A stretch of DNA of 60,543 nucleotides from Acidimicrobiales bacterium. GTDB taxonomy: Bacteria; Actinomycetota; Acidimicrobiia; Acidimicrobiales; UBA8190. Made by a program: the position numbers and the translations under genes. Positions 6,188-14,020 of the stretch are shown in pieces. The first letter of the stretch is position 1; each line of letters begins with the position of its first letter. The notes beneath the pieces are model-generated. The model had not been told where the DNA came from. It saw only the letters and a list, made by a program, of their open reading frames with translations, and searched no databases. The stretch is from assembly GCA_030040015.1 (NCBI GenBank), contig JASHUM010000041.1, positions 1 to 60,543 of the forward strand, given 5' to 3'.

Positions 6188-7903
6188 GGCCGGGTCAGGC
6201 ACGAGCAGGCATCGGCACCCGGCGTGAGCGGGAGGATGCACGTGCCCGGTGGGGAACGCCTCACCCCCAGGCAGGGGCCCGGCCAGCGCGTTGTCGTCGC
6301 AGTCCGGGCACTGCACACCGTCGTCGTCGACCAACCAGCGAAGCTTGGTGCCGTCGCCCAAGACCGACAGCGCCGACTCCCAGAACGCGCTGTGGGTGTA
6401 ATCGGCCGCCAGCCGCTCGGTGCGCTGGCCCTTCCACTCCCGGAATGCAGCGCCGATGTGCTCGCTCAGCGCCCCCTCGTCTCCGTCCTCGACGGTGCCG
6501 CACTCGAGGAGCCGTCGGCGCAGCGGGGAGACGACGGCTTTGGCCAATGCCAGCGCCTGTTGCGCCACCTCCGGCGCGTCGTCGAGGGTGCCTCCGGCGA
6601 AGGTCGCGCCGGCGCGTCCGGCATCGAGCAATTGCGACTGCGCCGCTTCTGCGTAGCGCCGTTCCTGGTCCTCCTCGGAACCGATCACCTCGTCGCTCCA
6701 TCCCTGTCGCCCCCGGAGGCGGTCGAGGATGGCGTTCTGGTCGTCGGCGAGGGCGCGCTTGAGTCGCCGGGCCAAGCCGGTGCTCACCGGCTCGAGCAAC
6801 TCGTCGCGCCTCGTCAGCACCGGGTCCGCCTTGTCCTCGGGCTCCTCGGGCTCCCCGGGGGCGGCTTCCACCACCGGGGTCTCGGCCGTGATCGACGACG
6901 CCTCCTGCGACGTCGAGGGGACCGGGCCGAGGAGCTTCACCCCCTCGTCCTGGGGCGACGGGACGTGCTCGGCCCGGAGCCGGGCGAAGAGGTCCTCCAC
7001 CGCCTGGTGGCGACGTTCCTCGTCCTCCTCCGGTTCGGGTTGGGACGACACCGCCGGCTCCGGTTGCTCGGTGGTCACCGTCGGCGTCACTTCGGCCTCG
7101 CTGACGGCGGGGACGGGCTGATCCAGGGCGGCCTCGTCCAGATCGAGCTGACCTGCCTGTCGTCCGGCGGCTTCGGCCGCCGAGCGCGCCTCGTCCTCGG
7201 CGCGCAAGAGGTCGTCGGTGACCCGGTCGACGGTGTGACGCACCTCGCCGATGGTCTCGGCCAGTCGCTCGCGCCCGGCGCGCAGTTGCTCGATCTGGGT
7301 GTGGAGCACTCGCCGGCGCTGGGTCAGGTCCGTCAGCACGCGGGCGCGCAGCTCTTGCGCCTCCTGCACCATGGCCCGGCACTCGGACCGAGCCTTGGAG
7401 ACCATGGCCTCGGCTTCGAGCTTGGCGGTCTCGACTCGGCTTGTGGCTTCCTCGTGGGCCCGCCGGTGCACGTCGGCGGCGGCGGCATCGGCCTTCGTGG
7501 CACTCTCCGTGGCGTGCTCCTCGGCACGGGCGAGCACCCGGTCGGCTTCCTCCTGGGCCTGGGCCCGCACCTGCCCCGCTTCCGTCTCGGCCCGGGCCAT
7601 TCGCTTCGAAGCGGCTTCGTGCGCCGTGCGCAGGACGTTGGCCGTCTCCTGGCCGAGAGCCGTGGTCAAGGTGGCTTCGTCGAGCACGGGGTTGGCCGCC
7701 AGGTGCTCGGCCTCGGACAGGGCGTCGAGCAGTTCGCGCTCACGGGCGACGGCGCTGTGCAGCTCGCGGGCCACCAACTCGAGGAAGGCGCGCACCTCCC
7801 CGGACTCGAATCCGCGTCGGCTGGTGGCGAAGGTGTGCCGGGCGACGTCCTCGGGGCTCAGGCGCGAGGACGAGGCGATGGTGAGTCGGCGCTCATCCGT
7901 CAT
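6185..7903 (-). CDS. DivIVA-domain coiled-coil protein with MuF-like C-terminus
   Basis: 572 residues. The N-terminus (about 12-60, SPEDVARHTFATSRRGFESG then EVRAFLELVA) is a DivIVA/Wag31-like domain. Long Ala/Glu/Arg-rich coiled coil covers about 60-260, then an acidic linker (about 265-370). The C-terminal 200 residues are unlike DivIVA: FREWKGQRTERLAADYTH, a WLVDDDG strand, C532-PD-C535, H556-P, and C563-R-C565. That order resembles the C-terminal end of phage Mu gpF/SPP1 gp7 minor head proteins. DivIVA proteins mark poles and septa; the tail could bind a metal. Leaderless -10 at 7910-7915. Confidence 0.82.
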   Translation of the reverse strand: MTDERRLTIASSSRLSPEDVARHTFATSRRGFESGEVRAFLELVARELHSAVARERELLDALSEAEHLAANPVLDEATLTTALGQETANVLRTAHEAASKRMARAETEAGQVRAQAQEEADRVLARAEEHATESATKADAAAADVHRRAHEEATSRVETAKLEAEAMVSKARSECRAMVQEAQELRARVLTDLTQRRRVLHTQIEQLRAGRERLAETIGEVRHTVDRVTDDLLRAEDEARSAAEAAGRQAGQLDLDEAALDQPVPAVSEAEVTPTVTTEQPEPAVSSQPEPEEDEERRHQAVEDLFARLRAEHVPSPQDEGVKLLGPVPSTSQEASSITAETPVVEAAPGEPEEPEDKADPVLTRRDELLEPVSTGLARRLKRALADDQNAILDRLRGRQGWSDEVIGSEEDQERRYAEAAQSQLLDAGRAGATFAGGTLDDAPEVAQQALALAKAVVSPLRRRLLECGTVEDGDEGALSEHIGAAFREWKGQRTERLAADYTHSAFWESALSVLGDGTKLRWLVDDDGVQCPDCDDNALAGPLPGGEAFPTGHVHPPAHAGCRCLLVPDPA

Positions 7904-7909
7904 GCGCAG

Positions 7910-7915
7910 AGCCTA
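7910..7915 (-). promoter_or_regulatory. -10 box (TAGGCT), leaderless start of the DivIVA gene
   Basis: TAGGCT on the minus strand, 6 nt before ATG 7903. Confidence 0.6.
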
Positions 7916-7961
7916 CGACGACCTTCACGCCGGCGACGCCCCGACGTGGGGCGCCGGCCGC

Positions 7962-9134
7962 TCAGCTCCAGGGGGAGTCCTGCCAGTCGAAGGGGACGCT
8001 GTGGCCGTTCGGCCCCGGCGGAGGGCCATTGGCTGCCGCCCCCAGCTGCCCGCCGATCTTGACCAGGTCGGCCAGGGCCTGGCTCAGGGTGGAGACGGCC
8101 TCCACCTTGAGACCGTCGGCGGCCTTGGACCGGGCCACGGCCAGCTCCTGGGGTGGCACCAGGAAGAGCTTGGCGCCCGCCCGCTCCACCGCCACCGTCT
8201 TCTGGGCCACGCCGCCCACGTCGCCCACCGATCCGTCCGGATCGATGGTCCCGGTGGCGGCCACGATCTTGCCCCCGGTGAGGTGCCCACCGGTCAGGGT
8301 GTCGATGATGCCCAAGGTGAACGCCAAGCCGGCCGACGGCCCGCCGATGTTGTCGCTGTTGATGCTCACCGAGAAGGGAAAGGTATAGGCGGGTTGGGTC
8401 CCCATGGAGGGGATGCCCGAGCTCGGGTCACCGATACCGATGAGCGGTTCGACTTGGCCGTTCTCCACGATCTTGCCCAGGCGCAGCTGCACGGCTCGAC
8501 CCGGGGTGGGGTCGTCGATCGAGCCCACCTGCAAAGTGACGGTCTCACCCGGCTTGTGGGTGTGCAGCACCGAGACGAGCTGATCGGGGTTGGGTGTGGG
8601 CACGCCGTCGATGGCGGTGATGACGTCGCCCACTTGGAGGACGTTCCATGCCGGCGACTTGGGGTCGATGACGTAGACGGTGACCCCGGCGTCGCGCTCG
8701 GGAACCTGGTAGCCGAGTTGGCGCAGGGCCACCGACGCCGCCGTCAACTGGGACTCGCTCATGTCGACGGTCCCCTCGGCGTTGAACTCGCTGGTGGGAA
8801 GGTCGCCGGTCAAGTCGTCGGCGCTCACCACGCTGGAGTCGGGATCGAGCCACGCCGGGATGAACTGGATGTAGCGCATGGTGTTGAGCTCGACGTCGGT
8901 GAGCAGCAGCCGGCCCGACAGCGAGTGGCCGCGGCCGGCCGGGACGGTGATGAGCCCCACGACCGACTGCGCCTGGCCCGGCGTGAGCTCGTAGTAGGGC
9001 GCCGTCGAGATCGTCGCCCACAACAGTGCCGCCACCACCAGCACCACCACTCCGCCCAGCACCAGCGGCCACCGGCGGGGTGGGCCGGGGGGTCTCACGA
9101 GGGGCGGCGGTAGCGTGATCTCGGTGCTCGACAT
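7962..9134 (-). CDS. Membrane-anchored PDZ and Lon-type (S16) protease, YlbL family
   Basis: 390 residues from ATG 9134. One N-terminal transmembrane segment (about 20-40) is followed by a PDZ domain (about 165-245) and a C-terminal S16 domain. The Ser of GPSAGLAF and the Lys of VGGVAQKTVAV form the Ser-Lys dyad, so the protease should be active. The family acts outside the membrane; its substrates here are unknown. A start further upstream (9215) is less likely because it would run through the divergent HEAT gene. The start codon overlaps the 5' end of that gene. Confidence 0.9.
   Translation of the reverse strand: MSSTEITLPPPLVRPPGPPRRWPLVLGGVVVLVVAALLWATISTAPYYELTPGQAQSVVGLITVPAGRGHSLSGRLLLTDVELNTMRYIQFIPAWLDPDSSVVSADDLTGDLPTSEFNAEGTVDMSESQLTAASVALRQLGYQVPERDAGVTVYVIDPKSPAWNVLQVGDVITAIDGVPTPNPDQLVSVLHTHKPGETVTLQVGSIDDPTPGRAVQLRLGKIVENGQVEPLIGIGDPSSGIPSMGTQPAYTFPFSVSINSDNIGGPSAGLAFTLGIIDTLTGGHLTGGKIVAATGTIDPDGSVGDVGGVAQKTVAVERAGAKLFLVPPQELAVARSKAADGLKVEAVSTLSQALADLVKIGGQLGAAANGPPPGPNGHSVPFDWQDSPWS
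9111..9116 (+). promoter_or_regulatory. -10 box (TAGCGT), leaderless start of HEAT-repeat gene
   Basis: TAGCGT is 7 nt before GTG 9124. The box lies inside the coding region of the divergent PDZ protease. Confidence 0.5.
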
Positions 9135-9843
9135 GGCGGGGTCCGGTGGTCCCGGGGCCGGGGATCCGGGCCAGGCCGGGGTTCCGTCGACGGCGGAGAC
9201 CCCCCAGACTGCCACGGATGCACCGCCGTCCGAGGTCGCCCGACGGCGTCGCCGGGCGGTGGAAGCTGGTCACCGGGGCGACCGCCCGACGGCCGCCGCC
9301 CTCCTCCGTGACCCTCATCCCGAGGTGCGCAGCGCCGCCCTGGGCGCCCTGGCCCGCTCGGGGGGGATCGGCCCGGATGAGCTGGCCGCCGCCATGGCGG
9401 ACGCCGAGGGCAGCGTCCGCCGGCGCGCCTGCGAGGAGACGGGCCGGGCCCTGGCACGAAGGGCGTCGCCGGAGACGCTGGTCAGGCTCCTGCTCTGCGC
9501 CCTGGACGACGCCGAGGCGGCGGTGGCCGAGATGGCGGCGTGGGCTCTGGGCGAGGCGGGGCCCGACGGCGCCCCCGCCGTCGAGCGTCTGTCGGTCATG
9601 GCCCGCCACGGCCCGCCGATGTGCCGAGAGGCGGCGGTGGCGGCGCTGGGAGCCATCGGCGATCCCACCGCCCTCCCGACGGTGCTCGCCGCCCTCGAAG
9701 ACCGGCCGCCGGTGCGGCGCCGGGCCGCGCTGGCCCTGGCCGCCTTCGACGACCCGGCAGCCGAGGAGGGCCTGCGCCGGGCAGCCGCCGATCGCGACTG
9801 GCAGGTGCGCCTGGCGGCCGAGGAACTCCTCGACGACCAGTGA
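9124..9843 (+). CDS. HEAT-repeat protein
   Basis: 239 residues if GTG 9124 is the start; ATG 9133 and GTG 9115 are alternatives, and I prefer 9124 for its -10 spacing. After a disordered Pro/Ala/Thr-rich N-terminus (about 1-40), five or so HEAT/PBS-lyase-type repeats of 30-33 residues follow ([82 protein letters not shown]). Such solenoids are protein-binding scaffolds; the partner is unknown. The stop is 24 bp from the end of mreB, convergent. Confidence 0.85.
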   Translation: MLDMAGSGGPGAGDPGQAGVPSTAETPQTATDAPPSEVARRRRRAVEAGHRGDRPTAAALLRDPHPEVRSAALGALARSGGIGPDELAAAMADAEGSVRRRACEETGRALARRASPETLVRLLLCALDDAEAAVAEMAAWALGEAGPDGAPAVERLSVMARHGPPMCREAAVAALGAIGDPTALPTVLAALEDRPPVRRRAALALAAFDDPAAEEGLRRAAADRDWQVRLAAEELLDDQ

Positions 9844-9867
9844 GCCGCGGCGCGGCGTCGGCAGGAT

Positions 9868-10872
9868 TCAGGCGTCGTCGGTGACGAAGAGGCGCTGCAG
9901 GGCGTCGAAGGACTCGAGACAGCGCCCCGCGCCCTGGACGACACACTCCAATGGGGTGTCGACCATGTGCACGGGTACGGCGGTCTCGTCGGCCAGGCGC
10001 TGTGCCAGTCCCCGGAGCAACGCCCCCCCACCGACCAGGTGCACACCTTGGGTCATGATGTCCTGGGCCAGTTCGGGCGGGGCCTCCCCGAGGCATTGCA
10101 CGGAGGCGTCGATGATCTGGCTCACCTGGTCCTCGATGGCGATGCGCAGCTCCGACGGCGACAGCACGACCGTCTTGGGCATGCCGGTCATGAGCTCGCG
10201 ACCGCGAACCTCGGCCTTGACCTCACCGTCGTAGGGAGCGGCGGATCCGATGGCCATCTTGATCTCCTCGGCGGTCCGCTCGCCGATGGCCACGCCGTAC
10301 TCGCGGCGCACGTAGGTCGATACGGCGGCGTCGATGTCGAAGCCCCCGCAACGGATCGCCCGCGACGACACCATGCCGCCCAGCGAGATCACCGCCGTCT
10401 CCGACGTCCCACCGCCCACGTCGACGACCATGTTGCCGACCGGCTCGTGGATGGGAAGCCCGGCTCCGATGGCGGCGGCCATGGGTTGCTCGATGAGGAA
10501 GGCGGTGGAGGCCCCGGCGCGCTGGGTCGCCTCTTTCACCGCCCGGCGCTCCACCGAGGTGATGGCCGAGGGGACACAGATGAGCACGCGTGGCCGGTTC
10601 AGCCGGGACACGCCGCTTCGTTGGAGGAGCAACCGGATCATGCGTTCGGTGATGTCGAAGTCGGTGATGGCGCCTTGGCGAAGCGGGCGCACGGCCACGA
10701 TGTAGCCCGGCGTCCTCCCGATCATCTGCCAGGCGTCCTTGCCCATGGCCAGCACGTCCTGCGTCCTCGAGTTGAGGGCGATGACCGTCGGTTCGTTGAG
10801 GACGATGCCCCTGCCCTTGCAGTACACCAGGGTGTTGGCCGTCCCCAAGTCGATGGCCAGGTCCCTAGCCAC
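9868..10872 (-). CDS. mreB: Rod shape-determining protein MreB
   Basis: 334 residues from GTG 10872 (VARDLAIDLGTANTLVY). Actin-fold signatures are in place: phosphate-1 loop DLGTANTLVY, phosphate-2 loop DVGGGTSE, and the adenosine motif GGGALLRG. MreB polymerises under the membrane and guides lateral wall synthesis. A longer frame from 10998 would add 42 Arg-rich residues with no family similarity. It stands alone, without mreC or mreD beside it, and is divergent from the HtrA-like gene with 89 bp between starts. Confidence 0.93.
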   Translation of the reverse strand: MARDLAIDLGTANTLVYCKGRGIVLNEPTVIALNSRTQDVLAMGKDAWQMIGRTPGYIVAVRPLRQGAITDFDITERMIRLLLQRSGVSRLNRPRVLICVPSAITSVERRAVKEATQRAGASTAFLIEQPMAAAIGAGLPIHEPVGNMVVDVGGGTSETAVISLGGMVSSRAIRCGGFDIDAAVSTYVRREYGVAIGERTAEEIKMAIGSAAPYDGEVKAEVRGRELMTGMPKTVVLSPSELRIAIEDQVSQIIDASVQCLGEAPPELAQDIMTQGVHLVGGGALLRGLAQRLADETAVPVHMVDTPLECVVQGAGRCLESFDALQRLFVTDDA

Positions 10873-10895
10873 GGCGCTGCACCTGCATCCGCGCC

Positions 10896-10901
10896 ATCGT
10901 A
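10896..10901 (-). promoter_or_regulatory. Possible -10 box of mreB (TACGAT)
   Basis: TACGAT on the minus strand, 23 nt before GTG 10872, giving a short leader. Confidence 0.35.
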
Positions 10902-10948
10902 GGCAGCCCCGGGCGCCCGGCCGATGTCCGCCTGCGAAGACCCCCCAG

Positions 10949-10954
10949 TAACCT
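10949..10954 (+). promoter_or_regulatory. -10 box (TAACCT), leaderless start of the HtrA-like gene
   Basis: TAACCT, 7 nt before ATG 10962. Confidence 0.55.
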
Positions 10955-10961
10955 CGAATTG

Positions 10962-12206
10962 ATGGAGAGCGGCGGTCCGTTCGGCTTCGACGAACCACCC
11001 GACGACTTCGGGCCTGGGGACCCCGACGACGCGCCGCGCGGCTGGGTCCATCCCGACGACAGGCTGTGGCGTCACCCCTCCGAGCTGGGCCGGGCCGACC
11101 CGCCTCTGGGAGGCCGCCCCCGGAGCTGGCGTCCGGCCACCCGGCTGGGGACCCTGGTGCTGGGCGTGGCCGGGGCCGTCGTGGTGACCGGCGTGGCCCT
11201 GGCCATGACCGCCGGCGGGTCCTCGGGACCCGACCTCACCGGCCCGGCGGTGACCGGCCTCGACACCAGCATGGTCACCGAGCCCGTCACCCCCGCCAAC
11301 ACGACGGCGGCACCCACCGCTCCGGTCGCTCCGGCGGTGGTGCAGGTGGTCGACTCCGAATCCGCCAGCCTGGTGACGCTGATCCCCGACGGCTCGGGCC
11401 CGGCGCCGCTGGCAACCGGCGTCGTGCTCCCGTCTCGCACCTTCGTCGTCACCGCCGCCTCCGCCGTGGAGGAGGGCCAGGTGATGACGGTGCTCACCGC
11501 CGACGGACAGCGGCTCCGGGGCGTGGTCCAAGGCGTCGACGCCCACTCGGGTATCGCCGTCGTCCAAGTGAGCGGACCACTGGTGCCGGCGGACTTCGTC
11601 GACGAGGCGGTCAGCGCCAACGAGTTGGCCGTGACCGCCTGTCGGTGTGACAAGTCGACGGGGACCCCGGGCTCTCCTGCCGAACCGGATGTGGCGCTCG
11701 GGATGGTGCACGCCGTGGGCACTCCGGCCACCGACGACGGCGGGCCGACACTCGTCGACGCCATCGAGGCGGAGATCCCTCTCGGGTCGGCCATGGGGGC
11801 GGTACTCATCGACGACGAGGGCGGGGTGCTCGGCATCCTCGACGGTGAGCGCAGCGCCGGGGGTGACACCTTCGGGTACTTCGTCCCCGCTCCCTTGGCC
11901 CTGGGTGTCGCCGACGAGCTGGCCCAGTTCCACCACGTCGACCGCAGCTGGCTGGGGGTGGTGTGCCAGGACGCCGGAGGGGCCGGCGCCGCCATCACGA
12001 CGGTGATCCCCGACAGCCCAGCCGCCGCTGCCGGCCTCCAACCGGGTGACATCGTCGAGGCCGTCGACTCGCACGCCGTGTCGTCGCTCGCCGACCTCCA
12101 GGGCCGCCTCTACCCCGTGCTGCCGGGTACCGAGCTCGAGCTCACCATCCTGCGCGACGGCACCATCGACACCACCTCGGTCACCCTCGGCGCCCTGCCC
12201 TCGTGA
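10962..12206 (+). CDS. HtrA-like PDZ protein with degenerate protease site
   Basis: 414 residues: acidic cytosolic N-terminus, one transmembrane helix (about 62-82), Thr/Pro/Ala linker, trypsin-like domain (about 125-325) and PDZ domain (about 328-412). The fold follows HtrA, but all three catalytic positions appear changed: TAAS167 where HtrA has TAAH, HSG197IAV where HtrA has the Asp of DLAV, and GSA277MGA where HtrA has GNSGG. It is therefore probably a non-catalytic scaffold or sensor outside the membrane. Its stop overlaps the GTG of the next gene (GTGA), indicating coupled translation. Confidence 0.85.
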   Translation: MESGGPFGFDEPPDDFGPGDPDDAPRGWVHPDDRLWRHPSELGRADPPLGGRPRSWRPATRLGTLVLGVAGAVVVTGVALAMTAGGSSGPDLTGPAVTGLDTSMVTEPVTPANTTAAPTAPVAPAVVQVVDSESASLVTLIPDGSGPAPLATGVVLPSRTFVVTAASAVEEGQVMTVLTADGQRLRGVVQGVDAHSGIAVVQVSGPLVPADFVDEAVSANELAVTACRCDKSTGTPGSPAEPDVALGMVHAVGTPATDDGGPTLVDAIEAEIPLGSAMGAVLIDDEGGVLGILDGERSAGGDTFGYFVPAPLALGVADELAQFHHVDRSWLGVVCQDAGGAGAAITTVIPDSPAAAAGLQPGDIVEAVDSHAVSSLADLQGRLYPVLPGTELELTILRDGTIDTTSVTLGALPS

Positions 12207-13393
12207 GCTCCGTTTTCCCCGGCGGGGACAATTTCCTCGCCCAACTCCTCGGCGACCTCGTCTCGTTCATGGGAAGCGGGGGCACGGCGGAGCACGTCGA
12301 GTTGGCGCGGCGCTTCGCCCAGGGTGTGGCCAGCGAGGGGCGGCCCGAACCCAACGTCGACCCGATCGAGCGCATCCGTCTCGAGGAGCTGCTGCGGGTG
12401 GCCGAGATGCACGTCGCCGAGCTGACCGGCCTGCCCACGTCGGGCTCCGCGGGTCCGCTGTCGCTCGACGCCGTCGGGCCCGGCTCGTGGGCGCTCCGCA
12501 CCGTCGACGACTGGGCGTTCGTGCTCGAGGCCATGGCCCCACCCCCGGCGGGACCCGAGACCGGCGACGCCGACCCGGAGGGAGACCCTTCCAGGGAGGC
12601 GGCTGCCACGCTGGCCCGGTTCATGGCCGGAATGGGCCCCATGCTCGCCTCCCTGCAGCTCGGCTCTGCGGTCGGGCATCTGGCCCGCACCACGCTGGGC
12701 CAGTACGAGATCCCCATCTGGCGACCGTCCCCGGGGTTGCTCGTCGTGCCGGCCAACCTGCAGCGCTTCGCCGAGGACTGGAGCCTGCCGATCGACGACG
12801 TCTCGCTGTGGGTGTGTCTGCGCGAGGTGACGGTGCACGCCGTGCTCGGGCGGACGCACGTGCGAGACCGCATCCGGGAGCTGGTCGTCGAGGTGGTGGG
12901 GGGCATGGCCGGGGAAGCGGCCGGCGTCATGGAGCGCCTCGGCCAGCTCGACCCCGCCGACCCCGACGCCATGGCCAACCTGCTCGCCGATCCCGATCGC
13001 CTGATGGGAGACCCCAGCCCGGCGCGCCTGCGGGCCTCGGAGGAGTTGAGCGCCGTGGTCGCCGCCCTGCTCGGCTACGTGGAGCACGTCCTCGACCGCA
13101 CCGCCACCCGGTTGCTCGGCGGACGCGGCGCCCTGGCCGAGGCGTGGCGGCGCCGTCAGGTCGACCGGGAGTCGGCGGCCCGGACCGCCGAGGCGCTCTT
13201 CGGCCTCGACCTGGGGCCGGCCACGGTGGCGGTCGGGGTGGAGTTCGCGACGGGTGTGCTCAGCCGGGCCGGAGAGGACGGCCTGGTGCGCCTGTGGTCG
13301 AGCCGGGCCATGCTGCCCACACCGGCGGAGATCGCCGCGCCCGGGCTGTGGCTCGAGCGCACCAGCTTCGAGGACGGCGACGGGTCGGCGTGA
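12203..13393 (+). CDS. DUF2342 (zinc metalloprotease-like) protein, motif altered
   Basis: 396 residues, similar in layout to the actinobacterial DUF2342/COG5282 'zinc-dependent metalloprotease' family: alpha-helical, with an N-terminal Gly/Phe patch and a central WVCLREVTVHAVL. Family members carry HExxH at this place; here it reads R207-E-V-T-V-H212, so the first zinc ligand is missing and activity is doubtful. GTG start overlaps the stop of the degenerate HtrA-like gene. That both partners look catalytically weakened suggests a structural or regulatory pair. Confidence 0.75.
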   Translation: MSSVFPGGDNFLAQLLGDLVSFMGSGGTAEHVELARRFAQGVASEGRPEPNVDPIERIRLEELLRVAEMHVAELTGLPTSGSAGPLSLDAVGPGSWALRTVDDWAFVLEAMAPPPAGPETGDADPEGDPSREAAATLARFMAGMGPMLASLQLGSAVGHLARTTLGQYEIPIWRPSPGLLVVPANLQRFAEDWSLPIDDVSLWVCLREVTVHAVLGRTHVRDRIRELVVEVVGGMAGEAAGVMERLGQLDPADPDAMANLLADPDRLMGDPSPARLRASEELSAVVAALLGYVEHVLDRTATRLLGGRGALAEAWRRRQVDRESAARTAEALFGLDLGPATVAVGVEFATGVLSRAGEDGLVRLWSSRAMLPTPAEIAAPGLWLERTSFEDGDGSA

Positions 13394-13409
13394 TCCTCAC
13401 AGGGTCCGC

Positions 13410-13706
13410 TCAGGGAGCGGCGGAGAGCTCCTCTTCTTCTTCCGGGATCCCCAGGTCCCACTCCAGCTCCAGGCGTTCCCGCTCTGCGTCGCGCACCACC
13501 CGCTCACGGTTGCGACGGAATTGGGGATCGTGCGGCGGGAGCAGCGTGAGGCGCGCCAGGGTGCGGTCCCGGAACGGATCGATGACTTCGGCGTCACCCC
13601 ATGTGGACTGCACCTCCCAGTGGGGCGCCACCGGTCCCAGGTACACCACTCGCACGTGCCCACGCGGGGGCAGCTGCTCTTGGGGTTCCTCCAACTCGTC
13701 GGCCAC
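13410..13706 (-). CDS. Hypothetical 98-residue acidic protein
   Basis: I do not recognise a family. The protein has a conserved-looking core (GHVRVVYLGPVAPHWEVQS, then VIDPFRDRTLARLTLLPPHDP) and a highly charged C-terminus ending in a run of five Glu. No signal peptide, membrane segment or cysteines. GTG start with a TAGGAT box 6 nt upstream, suggesting a leaderless message. It is divergent from a whiB gene with only 36 bp between the two starts, so regulation is likely shared. Confidence 0.75.
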   Translation of the reverse strand: MADELEEPQEQLPPRGHVRVVYLGPVAPHWEVQSTWGDAEVIDPFRDRTLARLTLLPPHDPQFRRNRERVVRDAERERLELEWDLGIPEEEEELSAAP

Positions 13707-13712
13707 GCCGGG

Positions 13713-13735
13713 ATCCTAACGGCCACTGGTAGGGT
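13713..13735. promoter_or_regulatory. Compact divergent leaderless promoters (98-aa gene and whiB)
   Basis: Minus-strand TAGGAT (13713-13718) is 6 nt before GTG 13706. Plus-strand TAGGGT (13730-13735) is 7 nt before GTG 13743. The two -10 boxes are 11 bp apart, so each -35 region lies within the neighbouring gene. Confidence 0.6.
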
Positions 13736-13742
13736 GGGTTGC

Positions 13743-13991
13743 GTGGAAGCCGACTGGATGGAGAGAGGCAAGTGCAGGGACCTCGACCCCGCCATCTTCT
13801 TTCCCAACGACGGCATCGGTGTGCAGGTCGCCCAGCGCATCTGCGCCGACTGTCCGGTCAAGTCGCCGTGCTTGGAGTACGCGCTGGCCAACCGCGTGGA
13901 CCACGGCGTGTGGGGCGGCACGTCGGAGCGTGAGCGGCGCCGGATCCTCCGTCAGCGACGCCTCAGCCGGGTGCACCTGAGCTCCAACTGA
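13743..13991 (+). CDS. WhiB-family Fe-S transcriptional regulator
   Basis: 82 residues from GTG. The four iron-sulfur cysteines are in KC (about residue 11) and CADCPVKSPC (CxxC-x5-C), followed by the GVWGG turn and a basic tail (SERERRRILRQRR) that contacts DNA. WhiB proteins bind a [4Fe-4S] cluster sensitive to O2 or NO and usually act with a sigma factor. Leaderless -10 seven nt upstream. A second whiB gene lies 0.9 kb downstream on the other strand. Confidence 0.93.
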   Translation: MEADWMERGKCRDLDPAIFFPNDGIGVQVAQRICADCPVKSPCLEYALANRVDHGVWGGTSERERRRILRQRRLSRVHLSSN

Positions 13992-14020
13992 CGGCCTCCG
14001 GGCCTCGAGGCGACCACGCC

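Noticed and set aside
6179-8062. 627-codon plus-strand frame over the DivIVA-domain gene
   Set aside because: Antisense shadow; no promoter, ribosome site or recognisable domain.
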